A stretch of 35,390 nucleotides of DNA from the NCBI GenBank assembly GCA_018970395.1, contig JAGWWM010000023.1:1-35390 (forward strand), in the 5' to 3' direction. The notes beneath the pieces are model-generated. The model was not told where the DNA came from, searched no databases, and saw only the letters and a list, made by a program, of their open reading frames with translations. The position numbers and the translations under genes were made by a program. Below, one piece after another: positions 8,047-15,953 of this stretch. Source of the stretch: Bacteroidota bacterium (GTDB lineage: Bacteria > Bacteroidota > Bacteroidia > Chitinophagales > Chitinophagaceae). Every line of letters begins with the position of its first letter. Within the stretch, counting starts at the first letter, position 1.

Positions 8047-9468
8047 ATGAATCGTAGTATCATCAGATATTTTTTTCTTGGGTGGATATTGGTTTTGGTG
8101 TTTCCATTCTCCACGACTGCACAGGATTCTATTCGTTTGCTTTCTGAATCGCAGTTTATGGAATCGGTGCGTCGTAATCATCCGGTAGCCAAACAGGCTG
8201 CTTTACTCATTGCTGAAGCGAAAGCCGGCGTGCTGGCTTCAAGAGGTAATTTTGATCCTGTGTTTGCTGTGGATGTTGATCGTAAAGTTTTTAATGAAAA
8301 AGATTATTTCAATTATTTCAACGGAGAAGTTGCTATTCCTACCTGGTTTGGCGTAGAATTATATGGTGGAATAGAAGACAATACCGGACAGTTTGTCAAT
8401 ACAGAGAGAACCCTCAATCAAAGCAGCTATGCCGGTGTGAGCATACCGATTCTGAAAGATCTCTTACTCGATAACAGAAGAGCTACTCTGCAAAAAGCAA
8501 AAATTTTTCAGCAGCAATCATTGGCAGAGCGAAGAAATGTAGTGAATGATTTGTTGATGGATGCGTTGGAAAGTTATTGGAACTGGTCGCGGGATTACCA
8601 ACAGGTCAAAGTATTGGATACCATCATCCGTTTAAATGAGTTGCGCTATGGTTTGGTGCTGGATGCATTTCGACAAGGAGATCGTGCTGCAATGGATACT
8701 GCGGAAGCCCAGGCGCAATTACAGCAATTTCAGCAAGCACGTGAGGAAGCCTGGCTGAATTATCGCAAGTCCGCACTGTTGCTTTCCAATTTTGTTTGGA
8801 TGGAAAATAACCAGCCTGCCTATCTTAAAGAAACCACGCTTCCTGATACTGCTTGGGTGAATGTAAACGTGCCGACGCCTGAGGTGGGTGCCTGGGATGA
8901 GTGGCTTAATAGAATGCTAACCACGCATCCCAAATTAAGAACGATGGGATACAAGATTCAGTCCTTACAGGTAGATCGCGAATTGAAATTTCAATCTTTG
9001 CTGCCCAAAGCTGATCTCAAATACAATTTTCTTCAGCAAGGTTACGAAGCCTGGAAAGGGTGGGGGGGCGCTTTGCTGGAGAATAATTATAAATTCGGGT
9101 TGAATATTGCAATTCCGCTGCCTAACAGAGGAGGAATCGGTGCTTATCGGGCAGCCCGAATTAAAATCGCCTCAACGGTATGGGAGCGAGATTATTTAAA
9201 ATTGCAATTGGAAAATAAGTTGCGCTATCATTATACTGAGGTGTTTAATGTTTCCAGACAGTGCGATATCATTTCTAAAGCCTATCAAAATTATCGCTTC
9301 CTGCTTAATGCCGAACAATTGAAGTTTGGATTGGGAGAAACCACATTGTTTATTTTGAACGCACGGGAAAATAAATTGCTGGAAACGCAACAAAAATTAT
9401 TAAGTCTTAAAGCAAAATATTTCCAGTCGATAATCCGCCTAAGCTGGGCATCAGGTTCACTGGAATAA
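8047..9468 (+). CDS. TolC-family outer membrane channel
   Basis: Outer-membrane exit duct of the export operon. A signal peptide (MNRSIIRYFFLGWILVLVF ... STTAQ, cut near residue 26) precedes two repeated halves of coiled-coil and strand sequence typical of outer membrane efflux proteins: ESVRRNHPVAKQAALLIAEAKAGVLASRG, later ALESYWNWSRDYQQVKVLD, and a second half with LTTHPKLRTMGYKIQSLQVDRELKFQSLLP. The length of 473 is usual for the family. It starts 3 bases after the adaptor stop. Together with the two upstream genes it completes a tripartite envelope-spanning exporter. Confidence 0.88.
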   Translation: MNRSIIRYFFLGWILVLVFPFSTTAQDSIRLLSESQFMESVRRNHPVAKQAALLIAEAKAGVLASRGNFDPVFAVDVDRKVFNEKDYFNYFNGEVAIPTWFGVELYGGIEDNTGQFVNTERTLNQSSYAGVSIPILKDLLLDNRRATLQKAKIFQQQSLAERRNVVNDLLMDALESYWNWSRDYQQVKVLDTIIRLNELRYGLVLDAFRQGDRAAMDTAEAQAQLQQFQQAREEAWLNYRKSALLLSNFVWMENNQPAYLKETTLPDTAWVNVNVPTPEVGAWDEWLNRMLTTHPKLRTMGYKIQSLQVDRELKFQSLLPKADLKYNFLQQGYEAWKGWGGALLENNYKFGLNIAIPLPNRGGIGAYRAARIKIASTVWERDYLKLQLENKLRYHYTEVFNVSRQCDIISKAYQNYRFLLNAEQLKFGLGETTLFILNARENKLLETQQKLLSLKAKYFQSIIRLSWASGSLE

Positions 9469-9523
9469 ATCTTAGCTGAGGCCTATCGCAACTATTCTCT
9501 TCCGAATTACGTTTCTTTGTATT

Positions 9524-10450
9524 ATGCAGGCAGTGGTATATAAATCTACAGGCAGTTGGTATTCGGTCAAAAACGAGGAAAACAGAATGCTGCTTGCCCG
9601 TATAAAAGGAAAGTTTAAAATAGATGATATTACCTCTACGAACCCCATTGCAGTTGGTGATATTGTTGATCTGATGCCTGATAATGAGAAGGAAGGCACA
9701 TTTGTCATTCATGAAATTTTTCAACGGAAGAATTATATCAATCGGCAGAGCCCGCATCGCCGCCATCAGCATCATATCATTGCCGCAAATCTCGATCAGA
9801 GTATACTCTTTGCAACTATTCGTTCTCCTCGTACTTCACAGGGGTTTATTGACCGCTTTCTGATAACTTCTGAAGCCTTTCATATCCCGGCAATTTTGAT
9901 TTTCAATAAGGCAGATTTGTATGATGACAAAGCGATGCGTCAGTATGAAGAGTGGCTTAAGCTTTACAAGGATGCAGGATATTCCGTTTTTTTATTGTCC
10001 ATGCAAACAGGAGAAGGGGTGGAGGAGGTAACGCAATTACTCCGTAATAAAGTGTCGCTGATCAGTGGTCATTCCGGAGTAGGAAAATCTACTTTTATCA
10101 ATGCTGTTTTGCCTGATCTTCAATTACGCACCGAAGAAGTAAGCGGATGGAGCGGAAAGGGGATGCACACTACTACTTTCGCGGAAATGTTTGATTTGCC
10201 TTTTGGTGGCAGTATTATTGATACGCCGGGTGTAAAAGAGTTTGGACTGGTAGATATTTCCCGACAGGAACTCTCGCATTATTTTCCCGAAATGCGTTCC
10301 TTGATACAGCAATGTCAATTCAATAATTGTCTGCATATTAACGAGCCCGGATGTGCCATTAAAGCAGCTGTACAAAACGGTAGCATTCACGAAAAGCGTT
10401 ACATCAGCTACGTTATGATTTTAAATAGCATAGAAGAGAAGCGATATTAG
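9524..10450 (+). CDS. rsgA: Small ribosomal subunit biogenesis GTPase RsgA
   Basis: Circularly permuted GTPase that checks late assembly of the 30S subunit. An N-terminal OB-fold (about 1-70) precedes the G-domain with motifs in permuted order: G4 NKAD (128-131), G1 GHSGVGKST (182-190), a switch region with GKGMHTTTFAE, and G3 DTPG (233-236). A C-terminal zinc site is formed by C264, C269, H271 and C277. The length of 308 is standard. ATG 9524 lies only 4 bases after a near-consensus -7 element (TTTCTTTG, 9512-9519), so the leader would be very short. No partner gene is needed for its function. Confidence 0.96.
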   Translation: MQAVVYKSTGSWYSVKNEENRMLLARIKGKFKIDDITSTNPIAVGDIVDLMPDNEKEGTFVIHEIFQRKNYINRQSPHRRHQHHIIAANLDQSILFATIRSPRTSQGFIDRFLITSEAFHIPAILIFNKADLYDDKAMRQYEEWLKLYKDAGYSVFLLSMQTGEGVEEVTQLLRNKVSLISGHSGVGKSTFINAVLPDLQLRTEEVSGWSGKGMHTTTFAEMFDLPFGGSIIDTPGVKEFGLVDISRQELSHYFPEMRSLIQQCQFNNCLHINEPGCAIKAAVQNGSIHEKRYISYVMILNSIEEKRY

Positions 10451-10548
10451 CGAGGAACATCCTTTAATCGGAATATTTCTCTTGTAAGCTTTCACTTTTT
10501 CGTCTGATTCGATAAATGCTGTAACATTGCATACTTAAATTATTTTGT

Positions 10549-11325
10549 ATGCGATTCAATTTCAGCTACTCAAGGCATATGAGCCTGTCTATGATTTTAA
10601 TTGTGTTAGTTGCCTGTAAAAAATCAAATACTCCTGCCATAAGTAATGAAGTTGGAACAATATCCGGCACGGTCTATTTATATGATGACAAAACTAACCG
10701 CTATGAAGATGCTTCCGGTGTAACGGTCAATATTATTGGAATGCCAGAAAAACAAAGTATTACTGCTGCAGACGGAAGATTCAGACTTGAAAATATTCCT
10801 TTTGATCATTATGATTTGGCTTTCAGCAAAACAGGTTACGGGACGTATAAAATTTTCGGTATTGAGCATTTCAAAAAAATGAATTCGCCCGCTCCTTTTA
10901 ATACCACACTCAATAGAATTATTTCATTGGGTAGTATTTCCGGCACTGCTATTGAATCACTCGAAAAGACAGCAGTAGCCGACAATAATTTCATTGGTAT
11001 TGCCTATCTCTTTTCTGTGAAGCCGGTGCCTTCTGCTTCGGATCGGGCTTATGTTCGTGCTTTTGTCGGCGAGAAGAAAAATTTCACACCTATTGAATCT
11101 ATAGGATATTCTTCCCTCAAAGGAGTATTGAACAATAACGTTACCGGCACTTTCAGTGCCGAGGAATTGTATGGGATGGGATTGGATAAGGGAGACAGTG
11201 TGTATGTGCGCTTATATGGCGATTCTTACTACGGGAATGAGTATGTTGATCCGGTAACAGGCAATACCATTTTTCCCAATTTAAATCCCGTTGCTCCCGC
11301 AGCAGTCGGCTTTATAGTACCATAA
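10549..11325 (+). CDS. Lipoprotein with carboxypeptidase-regulatory-like domain, function unknown
   Basis: A 258-residue secreted lipoprotein. A hydrophobic stretch ends in lipobox LVAC-KK (C23 from the first ATG). Residues about 37-110 resemble the carboxypeptidase regulatory-like fold common in Bacteroidota surface proteins (GTISGTVYLYD ... GVTVNIIG ... ITAADGRFRLENIPFDHYDLAFSKTGY). The rest is not recognised. The start may be ATG 10549 or ATG 10579 (residue 11); the second would still keep a short signal peptide, while the first has the basic residues expected at an N-region. A strong terminator follows the stop. No partner suggests a substrate. Confidence 0.75.
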   Translation: MRFNFSYSRHMSLSMILIVLVACKKSNTPAISNEVGTISGTVYLYDDKTNRYEDASGVTVNIIGMPEKQSITAADGRFRLENIPFDHYDLAFSKTGYGTYKIFGIEHFKKMNSPAPFNTTLNRIISLGSISGTAIESLEKTAVADNNFIGIAYLFSVKPVPSASDRAYVRAFVGEKKNFTPIESIGYSSLKGVLNNNVTGTFSAEELYGMGLDKGDSVYVRLYGDSYYGNEYVDPVTGNTIFPNLNPVAPAAVGFIVP

Positions 11326-11337
11326 GTTAGGGGAAAT

Positions 11338-11371
11338 AAAAAACCCCGACTTTAATCGGGGATTTTTATTT
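11338..11371. terminator. Bidirectional rho-independent terminator
   Basis: CCCCGA (11344-11349), a 6-base loop CTTTAA and TCGGGG (11356-11361) form a stem with an A-run before it and ATTTTTATT after it. It therefore has a T-run on both strands. It separates the plus-strand lipoprotein gene from the convergent DUF1573 gene. Confidence 0.88.
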
Positions 11372-11386
11372 GCAGAAAAATATTTT

Positions 11387-11767
11387 TTACTCTTTCACCA
11401 CTCCTACAATCGAGATGGATTTAGGATCTTGAATACCCATAAATTTTACCGATACGCTTTTATTGAAATTGCCTGCGTTGGCAGCGTTATAGGTGGCCGT
11501 AATTTTACCTGTTTTACCGGGCTTGATGGGCTCCTTAGTGTAGTCGGATTTTGTACAACCACAACCGGGCGTAACATTTTCAATGATTAAATCTTCCTTG
11601 CTGATGTTGGTAAGGGTGAAAGTAGCCGTTACAGGATTGCCCTTTTTTACATTTCCCAAATCAACGGTCTCGCTGGCAAACTTCGCAACATCATCCGCTT
11701 TTTTCGTTTGAGCAACAACCGCATTTCCGATTAAAACTGCCGTAAATAGAATGAACATTTTTTTCAT
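11387..11767 (-). CDS. Secreted DUF1573 protein
   Basis: A 126-residue exported protein of unknown function. The signal peptide MKKMFILFTAVLIGNAVVAQ is cut near residue 20. The remainder is one DUF1573 Ig-like domain: ETVDLGNVKKGNPVTATFTLTN, ENVTPGCGCTKSDYTKEPIKPG, and a closing strand KSISIVGVVKE. The CGC motif is typical of the family. It resembles the next minus-strand gene upstream, from which it is separated by about 100 bases of AT-rich repeat. It ends at a bidirectional terminator. The family is widespread in Bacteroidota, without a settled role. Confidence 0.88.
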   Translation of the reverse strand: MKKMFILFTAVLIGNAVVAQTKKADDVAKFASETVDLGNVKKGNPVTATFTLTNISKEDLIIENVTPGCGCTKSDYTKEPIKPGKTGKITATYNAANAGNFNKSVSVKFMGIQDPKSISIVGVVKE

Positions 11768-11820
11768 AACCGTTCTTTTTTTATTGATTATTATTTATAA
11801 ACTGAAACTATCCTAAATCA

Positions 11821-11876
11821 TTATTAATTTACTCCCAATTACTAATTATTAATTATTAATTACTAATTAATTAAAA
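11821..11876. repeat. AT-rich TAATTA/TTAATTACTAATTA repeat, copy 1
   Basis: The stretch is built from AATTATTAATTACTAATTA-like units. Similar sequence occurs at 18424-18467 and 34731-34770, always between genes. Copy 1 lies between the two DUF1573 genes and touches the 3' end of the upstream one. Confidence 0.75.
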
Positions 11877-12329
11877 ACTCTTCAACCCCGCATTTCCCGG
11901 TATCGACTGATCCGGAGTTTTCCAAACATTGCCTCTGATAAATAATTGTTTGCTCTGACCTCCGTTATAGGTGACGGTAATTGATTTTTCAAAATTACCT
12001 TCTCCCGCAGCGTTATACCCTACTTTAATATCCAATTTTCCTCCCTTCAAAACGGGGGCTTTGTCATATTCAGGGGTAGTGCATCCGCAGGAAGTCTGAA
12101 CATTTTCAATTTTCAATGTATCCAGCGCAATATTTTGAACCGTAAAAACATGATAAACCGGTTTTCCCTGGGGTATCTTTCCAAAATCATAATTGATTTC
12201 CGGAAAAACAATAGAGTCTGTAATCACGGTCTCGGTAGCCGGTTTATCTGCCGCTTTCTTTTTCTTTTTTTGGGCTGTAGCCTCCGGCATTATTCCGGCA
12301 ATTAAAACAAGCAATAAAAGGTACTTCAT
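11871..12329 (-). CDS. Secreted DUF1573 protein, second copy
   Basis: Paralogue of the neighbouring DUF1573 gene. The start is placed at the ATG at 12329 (MKYLLLLVLIAGIMPEATAQ), because the longer frame would put about 12 extra residues before an otherwise perfect signal peptide. A lysine-rich linker (KKKKKAADKP) precedes the DUF1573 domain: FPEINYDFGKIPQGKPVYHVFTVQN, ENVQTSCGCTTPEYDKAPVLKG, KSITVTYNGG. The protein has about 152 residues. Both copies keep the CGC motif and the same layout, so a local duplication is likely. Function unknown. Confidence 0.86.
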   Translation of the reverse strand: MKYLLLLVLIAGIMPEATAQKKKKKAADKPATETVITDSIVFPEINYDFGKIPQGKPVYHVFTVQNIALDTLKIENVQTSCGCTTPEYDKAPVLKGGKLDIKVGYNAAGEGNFEKSITVTYNGGQSKQLFIRGNVWKTPDQSIPGNAGLKSF

Positions 12330-12475
12330 ATAAAATTTTATCAGCCCGAAGTTAGTAATTTTCAAAAAACAGGAAAACTTTTTTTAAAAACCGATGACCA
12401 ATTCAACATTCTATTAACAAAAATAAATAATTCTATAAAAACTACCGAAGGTTAGTCTTAGCATTTTAAAAATAC

Positions 12476-12483
12476 TATTTTTG
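12476..12483 (+). promoter_or_regulatory. -7 promoter element of the E1 dehydrogenase gene
   Basis: TATTTTTG matches the Bacteroidota -7 consensus TAnnTTTG exactly and ends 4 bases before ATG 12488. The transcript would start at or next to the start codon, implying a leaderless or nearly leaderless mRNA. No clear -33 TTG at the usual spacing is seen. Confidence 0.6.
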
Positions 12484-12487
12484 TCGC

Positions 12488-14878
12488 ATGGAAGCAATTG
12501 TACAGGAAACCCTTCAAAACGCGCAGCTCTCTTTTGAAAACTTTCGGATGGAAGTCATACAGGATTACCGGCTTGCCTGCATCAGTCGGGAAGCTAGCTT
12601 GCTGGGAAGAAAAGAAGTACTTACCGGTAAAGCGAAATTCGGAATCTTTGGAGATGGGAAAGAAGTGCCGCAGTTGGCCATGGCCAAATTTTTCCGCCCG
12701 GGAGATTTTTACTCGGGTTATTATCGCGATCAAACGTTTGCCTTCGCTACCGGTGCTGTTACCGTGCAGGAATTTTTTGCGCAATTGTATGCCGACCCTG
12801 ATCCGGCCAATGAACCTCATAGTGGCGGTCGTCAGATGAATTCGCATTTCGCTTCTCAATTTGTAGATGAAAAAGGGAATACGATCGATCTCATCAATAG
12901 AAAAAATTTAGCCGCGAGTCTGGCACCTACGGCCGGACAAATGCCTAAAGCGGTAGGATTAGCATTGGCTTCCAAAGTCTTCCGTCAATTGGATTCTTCA
13001 AGTGATTTTTCATCACTTACCCAAAACGGGAATGAAGTATGTTTCGTTACAATCGGAGATGCTTCCACCAGTGAAGGCCCTTTCTGGGAATCCGTCAATG
13101 CAGCAGCGGTACAACAGATACCGATGGCAATTTTTGTGTGGGATGATGGCTATGGTATTTCTGTTCCCAAAAAATATCAAACAACAAAAGAATCCATTTC
13201 TGAAGCTTTGAAAGGATTTCAGAAAAAGGAAGGAACTACCGGATTGGATATCTATCGCTTAAAAGCATGGGATTATGCCGGCATGTGCGAAACCCTTGAA
13301 GCGGCGATCGAAAAAATAAGAGTCACTCATACACCTGCTTTGTTTCATGTGGAAGAAGTGACGCAACCTCAGGGACACTCTACTTCCGGCAGTCATGAGC
13401 GTTATAAAAGTCCGGAAAGATTACAATGGGAGAGAGACTGGGATTGTTTGAAAAAAATGAAAGAATGGATACTGGAAAACGCCCTGGTTAGTGAGGAAGA
13501 AATTACCCAAATTGAAACAGAAGCCAAGGAGCAGGTAAGAAAAGAAAAACAACAGGCCTGGGAGAATTTTCTGGCGCCTATCACCGTTCAGGTAAATCGT
13601 GTTCTCGCACTTACGGGGGCACTATCGCCATTGGCAGGACATGAAGCGGCATTGAGTGGTTATATCCACGAGTTGACTGCCAATCGTGAACCGAGTCGTA
13701 GAGATGTGATTCGCACTTTATATAAAGCCATTACACTTGCGCAGCCGGGTGCTTCCAAAGATGCAGCCTTACAATACCATCAAGCATTAATGGCGGAGAA
13801 TGAAATCGCTTTTCATTCTTGTCAACAGGTAGATCATTATGCCGGCAGCGCTTTATCGGTAGCGGAAATCAAACCGGTTTATGAGGAAACGCCTGTGGTG
13901 ATGAACGGGTATGAAATTCTGAATCGTTATTTTGATCAGTTGTTCGCTCGTCGTAATGATGTGTTGGCTTTCGGAGAGGATCTTGGATTTATCGGAGATG
14001 TGAATCAGGGTTTTGCCGGCTTACAGGCAAAACATGGTTCCCATCGTATTTTTGATACCGGTATTCGGGAACTAACGATCATGGGACAAGGCATTGGGCT
14101 GGCTTTACGAGGACTTCGTCCCATTGCAGAAATTCAGTATTTGGATTACTTGCTTTATGGCATACAGCCGCTTTCGGATGATCTGGCAACTTTGCATTAT
14201 CGTTCCAGAGGACGACAGGCTGCACCGATGATTATTCGTACCCGAGGACATCGTTTGGAGGGTATCTGGCACAGCGGTTCTCCTTTGGGAATGATCATCA
14301 ATAGTCTGAGAGGTATCCACATCTGTGTGCCGCGCAACATGGTACAGGCCGCAGGTATGTACAACACGCTGTTGCAAAGCAATGAACCGGGGCTGGTTAT
14401 TGAATGTTTGAACGGATACCGACTCAAAGAAAATCTTCCTTCCAATCTGGGAGAATTTAATATACCCCTTGGTATTCCAGAAGTCATCAGACAAGGAGAT
14501 GATATTACCCTTGTATCCTATGGTTCGATGCTGCGAATCATTGAAGATGCCGCGCATCATCTGGAACTGTTAGGTATTCATTGTGAAGTGGTGGATGTGC
14601 AGACCTTATTGCCCTTCGACCGCAATCATATTATTCTTCAGTCATTGAAGAAAACCAATCGTATTCTTTTCATTGATGAAGATGTGCCCGGTGGAGCAGC
14701 TGCTTTCATGTTTAATAAAGTTATGGAAGAACAGGGCGGCTATCGTTATCTGGATGTGGCACCCCGTACTTTAACCGGTACCGATCATCGTCCGGCCTAT
14801 GGAAGTGACGGCGACTATTTCAGCAAGCCAAACGCAGAAGATATTGTGAGGGTGGTGAGTGAGATGGTGAGGGAATAA
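12488..14878 (+). CDS. 2-oxoacid (branched-chain type) dehydrogenase E1, fused alpha and beta subunits
   Basis: Thiamine diphosphate-dependent decarboxylase component of a 2-oxoacid dehydrogenase complex in the cytosol. The alpha half (about 1-370) shows GGRQMNSHF, the ThDP motif G-D-A-S-T-S-E-G ending WDDGYGIS, and the loop HSTSGSHERYKS. The beta half (about 460-796) begins MNGYEILNRYFDQLFARRNDVLAFGEDLG and continues with IRELTIMGQGIGLALRGLRPIAEIQ. Two-chain enzymes are usual elsewhere; fused E1 chains near 800 residues are common in Bacteroidota. The sequence looks closest to branched-chain 2-oxoacid E1, but pyruvate cannot be excluded. E2 and E3 are not in the window. A perfect -7 element lies directly before the ATG. 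Confidence 0.88.
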   Translation: MEAIVQETLQNAQLSFENFRMEVIQDYRLACISREASLLGRKEVLTGKAKFGIFGDGKEVPQLAMAKFFRPGDFYSGYYRDQTFAFATGAVTVQEFFAQLYADPDPANEPHSGGRQMNSHFASQFVDEKGNTIDLINRKNLAASLAPTAGQMPKAVGLALASKVFRQLDSSSDFSSLTQNGNEVCFVTIGDASTSEGPFWESVNAAAVQQIPMAIFVWDDGYGISVPKKYQTTKESISEALKGFQKKEGTTGLDIYRLKAWDYAGMCETLEAAIEKIRVTHTPALFHVEEVTQPQGHSTSGSHERYKSPERLQWERDWDCLKKMKEWILENALVSEEEITQIETEAKEQVRKEKQQAWENFLAPITVQVNRVLALTGALSPLAGHEAALSGYIHELTANREPSRRDVIRTLYKAITLAQPGASKDAALQYHQALMAENEIAFHSCQQVDHYAGSALSVAEIKPVYEETPVVMNGYEILNRYFDQLFARRNDVLAFGEDLGFIGDVNQGFAGLQAKHGSHRIFDTGIRELTIMGQGIGLALRGLRPIAEIQYLDYLLYGIQPLSDDLATLHYRSRGRQAAPMIIRTRGHRLEGIWHSGSPLGMIINSLRGIHICVPRNMVQAAGMYNTLLQSNEPGLVIECLNGYRLKENLPSNLGEFNIPLGIPEVIRQGDDITLVSYGSMLRIIEDAAHHLELLGIHCEVVDVQTLLPFDRNHIILQSLKKTNRILFIDEDVPGGAAAFMFNKVMEEQGGYRYLDVAPRTLTGTDHRPAYGSDGDYFSKPNAEDIVRVVSEMVRE

Positions 14879-14891
14879 AGTGGAGGGTTGT

Positions 14892-14929
14892 AAGTTGTAC
14901 GTTAAGGGTTAACATCCAACCTACAACTT
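14892..14929. terminator. Possible bidirectional terminator between convergent genes
   Basis: AAGTTGT (14892-14898) pairs with ACAACTT (14923-14929), and an inner GTTAA/TTAAC dyad lies at 14901-14913. It sits in the 53-base gap between the converging E1 and IscA-type genes. There is no clear T-run, so the terminator role is a guess. Confidence 0.35.
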
Positions 14930-14931
14930 GA

Positions 14932-15270
14932 TCAAACTGCAAAACTCGTTCCGCAACCGCAGGTTTTGGATGCATTTGGATTGGAGAAGACGAATCCTCG
15001 GTTATTGAGTCCATTTTCCCAATGTATTTGCATGCCGGAAAGATAGATTCCATGAGCGGGTTCCATGGCGCAGACAATGCCTTCAATTTCAAAAATCTGA
15101 TCACCGGATTTTGGTTCGTCAAAATCCAGCACATAAGTCAACCCTGAACATCCGCCGCCCTTCGCTCCGATGCGCAATACTTTACCGGCCGGCTGAACCG
15201 CTACTAATTTTTTTATCTCAGCTATAGCTGATTCGGTTAATTGGATGGGTGAATTGATGATTGTTTCCAT
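14932..15270 (-). CDS. HesB/IscA-family iron-sulfur cluster assembly protein
   Basis: A-type carrier that takes iron-sulfur clusters to apo-enzymes in the cytosol. The 112-residue protein carries the three conserved cysteines: C41 in GGGCSGL, and C104 and C106 in the C-terminal TCGCGTSF. The central VLDFDEPKSGDQIFEIEG and the NPNASKTCGCG end are typical. It may mature enzymes such as the [4Fe-4S] CysH or SdaA seen nearby, which is inference. A TAATTTTG -7 element lies 4 bases before its ATG, with a TTG 17 bases further upstream. It diverges from the following plus-strand gene. Confidence 0.93.
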   Translation of the reverse strand: METIINSPIQLTESAIAEIKKLVAVQPAGKVLRIGAKGGGCSGLTYVLDFDEPKSGDQIFEIEGIVCAMEPAHGIYLSGMQIHWENGLNNRGFVFSNPNASKTCGCGTSFAV

Positions 15271-15274
15271 ATTG

Positions 15275-15302
15275 CAAAATTATGTAAACCATTGCAAGGC
15301 AA
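15275..15302 (-). promoter_or_regulatory. Promoter of the IscA-type gene
   Basis: On the minus strand TTG (plus positions 15300-15302), a 17-base spacer and TAATTTTG (15275-15282) match the TTG/TAnnTTTG pattern of Bacteroidota promoters. The -7 element ends 4 bases before the ATG, again implying a very short leader. Confidence 0.65.
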
Positions 15303-15317
15303 CGAATGCCAATACCC

Positions 15318-15325
15318 TATTTTTG
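15318..15325 (+). promoter_or_regulatory. -7 promoter element upstream of the unknown membrane protein and mutase
   Basis: TATTTTTG fits TAnnTTTG exactly and lies 32 bases before the ATG at 15358. It probably drives both that gene and the mutase gene that follows 23 bases after it. Confidence 0.55.
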
Positions 15326-15357
15326 CAATATATTACAAACTATAAGTACTTATTGTT

Positions 15358-15930
15358 ATGATGGTTGGTGAAACAGAGATTATTTACATGGTCATTGCTG
15401 CGGCAGTGGTTTTTACAATACTCGGATGGTATTTGAGGAAAAGAGAGAAAAAAGCCTTTCTCATGCAACAAGCGGCTCTTGCCAATCGGATATCATCTGT
15501 CAGCAATACGAATGTGTCTGGTTTTATCAGCACTAATCCGGAAATGCGCCGTTTACAATTACAAGCCTATGAGCGTTGCATCATTCTTTGCGAAAGAATG
15601 GGCTTTACGGCATTGCTGGAGAAAACGGATGCGCGGGATTTAACTGCATTTCAATTGAAAGCAAGCCTGATTCAACAAATAAAAACAGAATTTGAATACA
15701 ATCTCAGTCAGCAACTTTATCTCTCTCCCGCTGCATGGGATGCGCTTTTGAATTTTAAGGAGCAACAAATTTTCATTTTGACTCAAATCGGTAGTCTTGT
15801 AAATGAAAATGCTGCTGCACAGGAGCTTGTGGCGAAGATAATGGAGTTTATGAAACAGGATGATAATGCTTCATTACAGCCGATTGTCGCTGAACTGCTC
15901 AGGAAAGAAGCCAGATTGCTCATACAGTAA
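15358..15930 (+). CDS. Membrane-anchored protein of unknown function, upstream of the mutase
   Basis: I do not recognise a functional family with certainty; it may belong to a Bacteroidota-restricted DUF (possibly DUF7935). One membrane helix lies near the N-terminus (about residues 7-25, EIIYMVIAAAVVFTILGWYL), followed by a basic patch (RKREKKAF). The rest is predicted cytoplasmic, helical and rich in Gln and Leu, without catalytic motifs. ATG 15358 or the next ATG (15361) could start it. The mutase gene begins 23 bases after the stop, so they are likely cotranscribed. A link to the mutase or to membrane association of a complex is only a guess from position. Confidence 0.75.
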   Translation: MMVGETEIIYMVIAAAVVFTILGWYLRKREKKAFLMQQAALANRISSVSNTNVSGFISTNPEMRRLQLQAYERCIILCERMGFTALLEKTDARDLTAFQLKASLIQQIKTEFEYNLSQQLYLSPAAWDALLNFKEQQIFILTQIGSLVNENAAAQELVAKIMEFMKQDDNASLQPIVAELLRKEARLLIQ

Positions 15931-15953
15931 CAAATTGATTAAGCTATATAGAT

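Noticed and set aside
14105-14560. 151-residue minus-strand frame opposite the E1 beta domain
   Set aside because: It is antisense to conserved catalytic sequence and has no motif.
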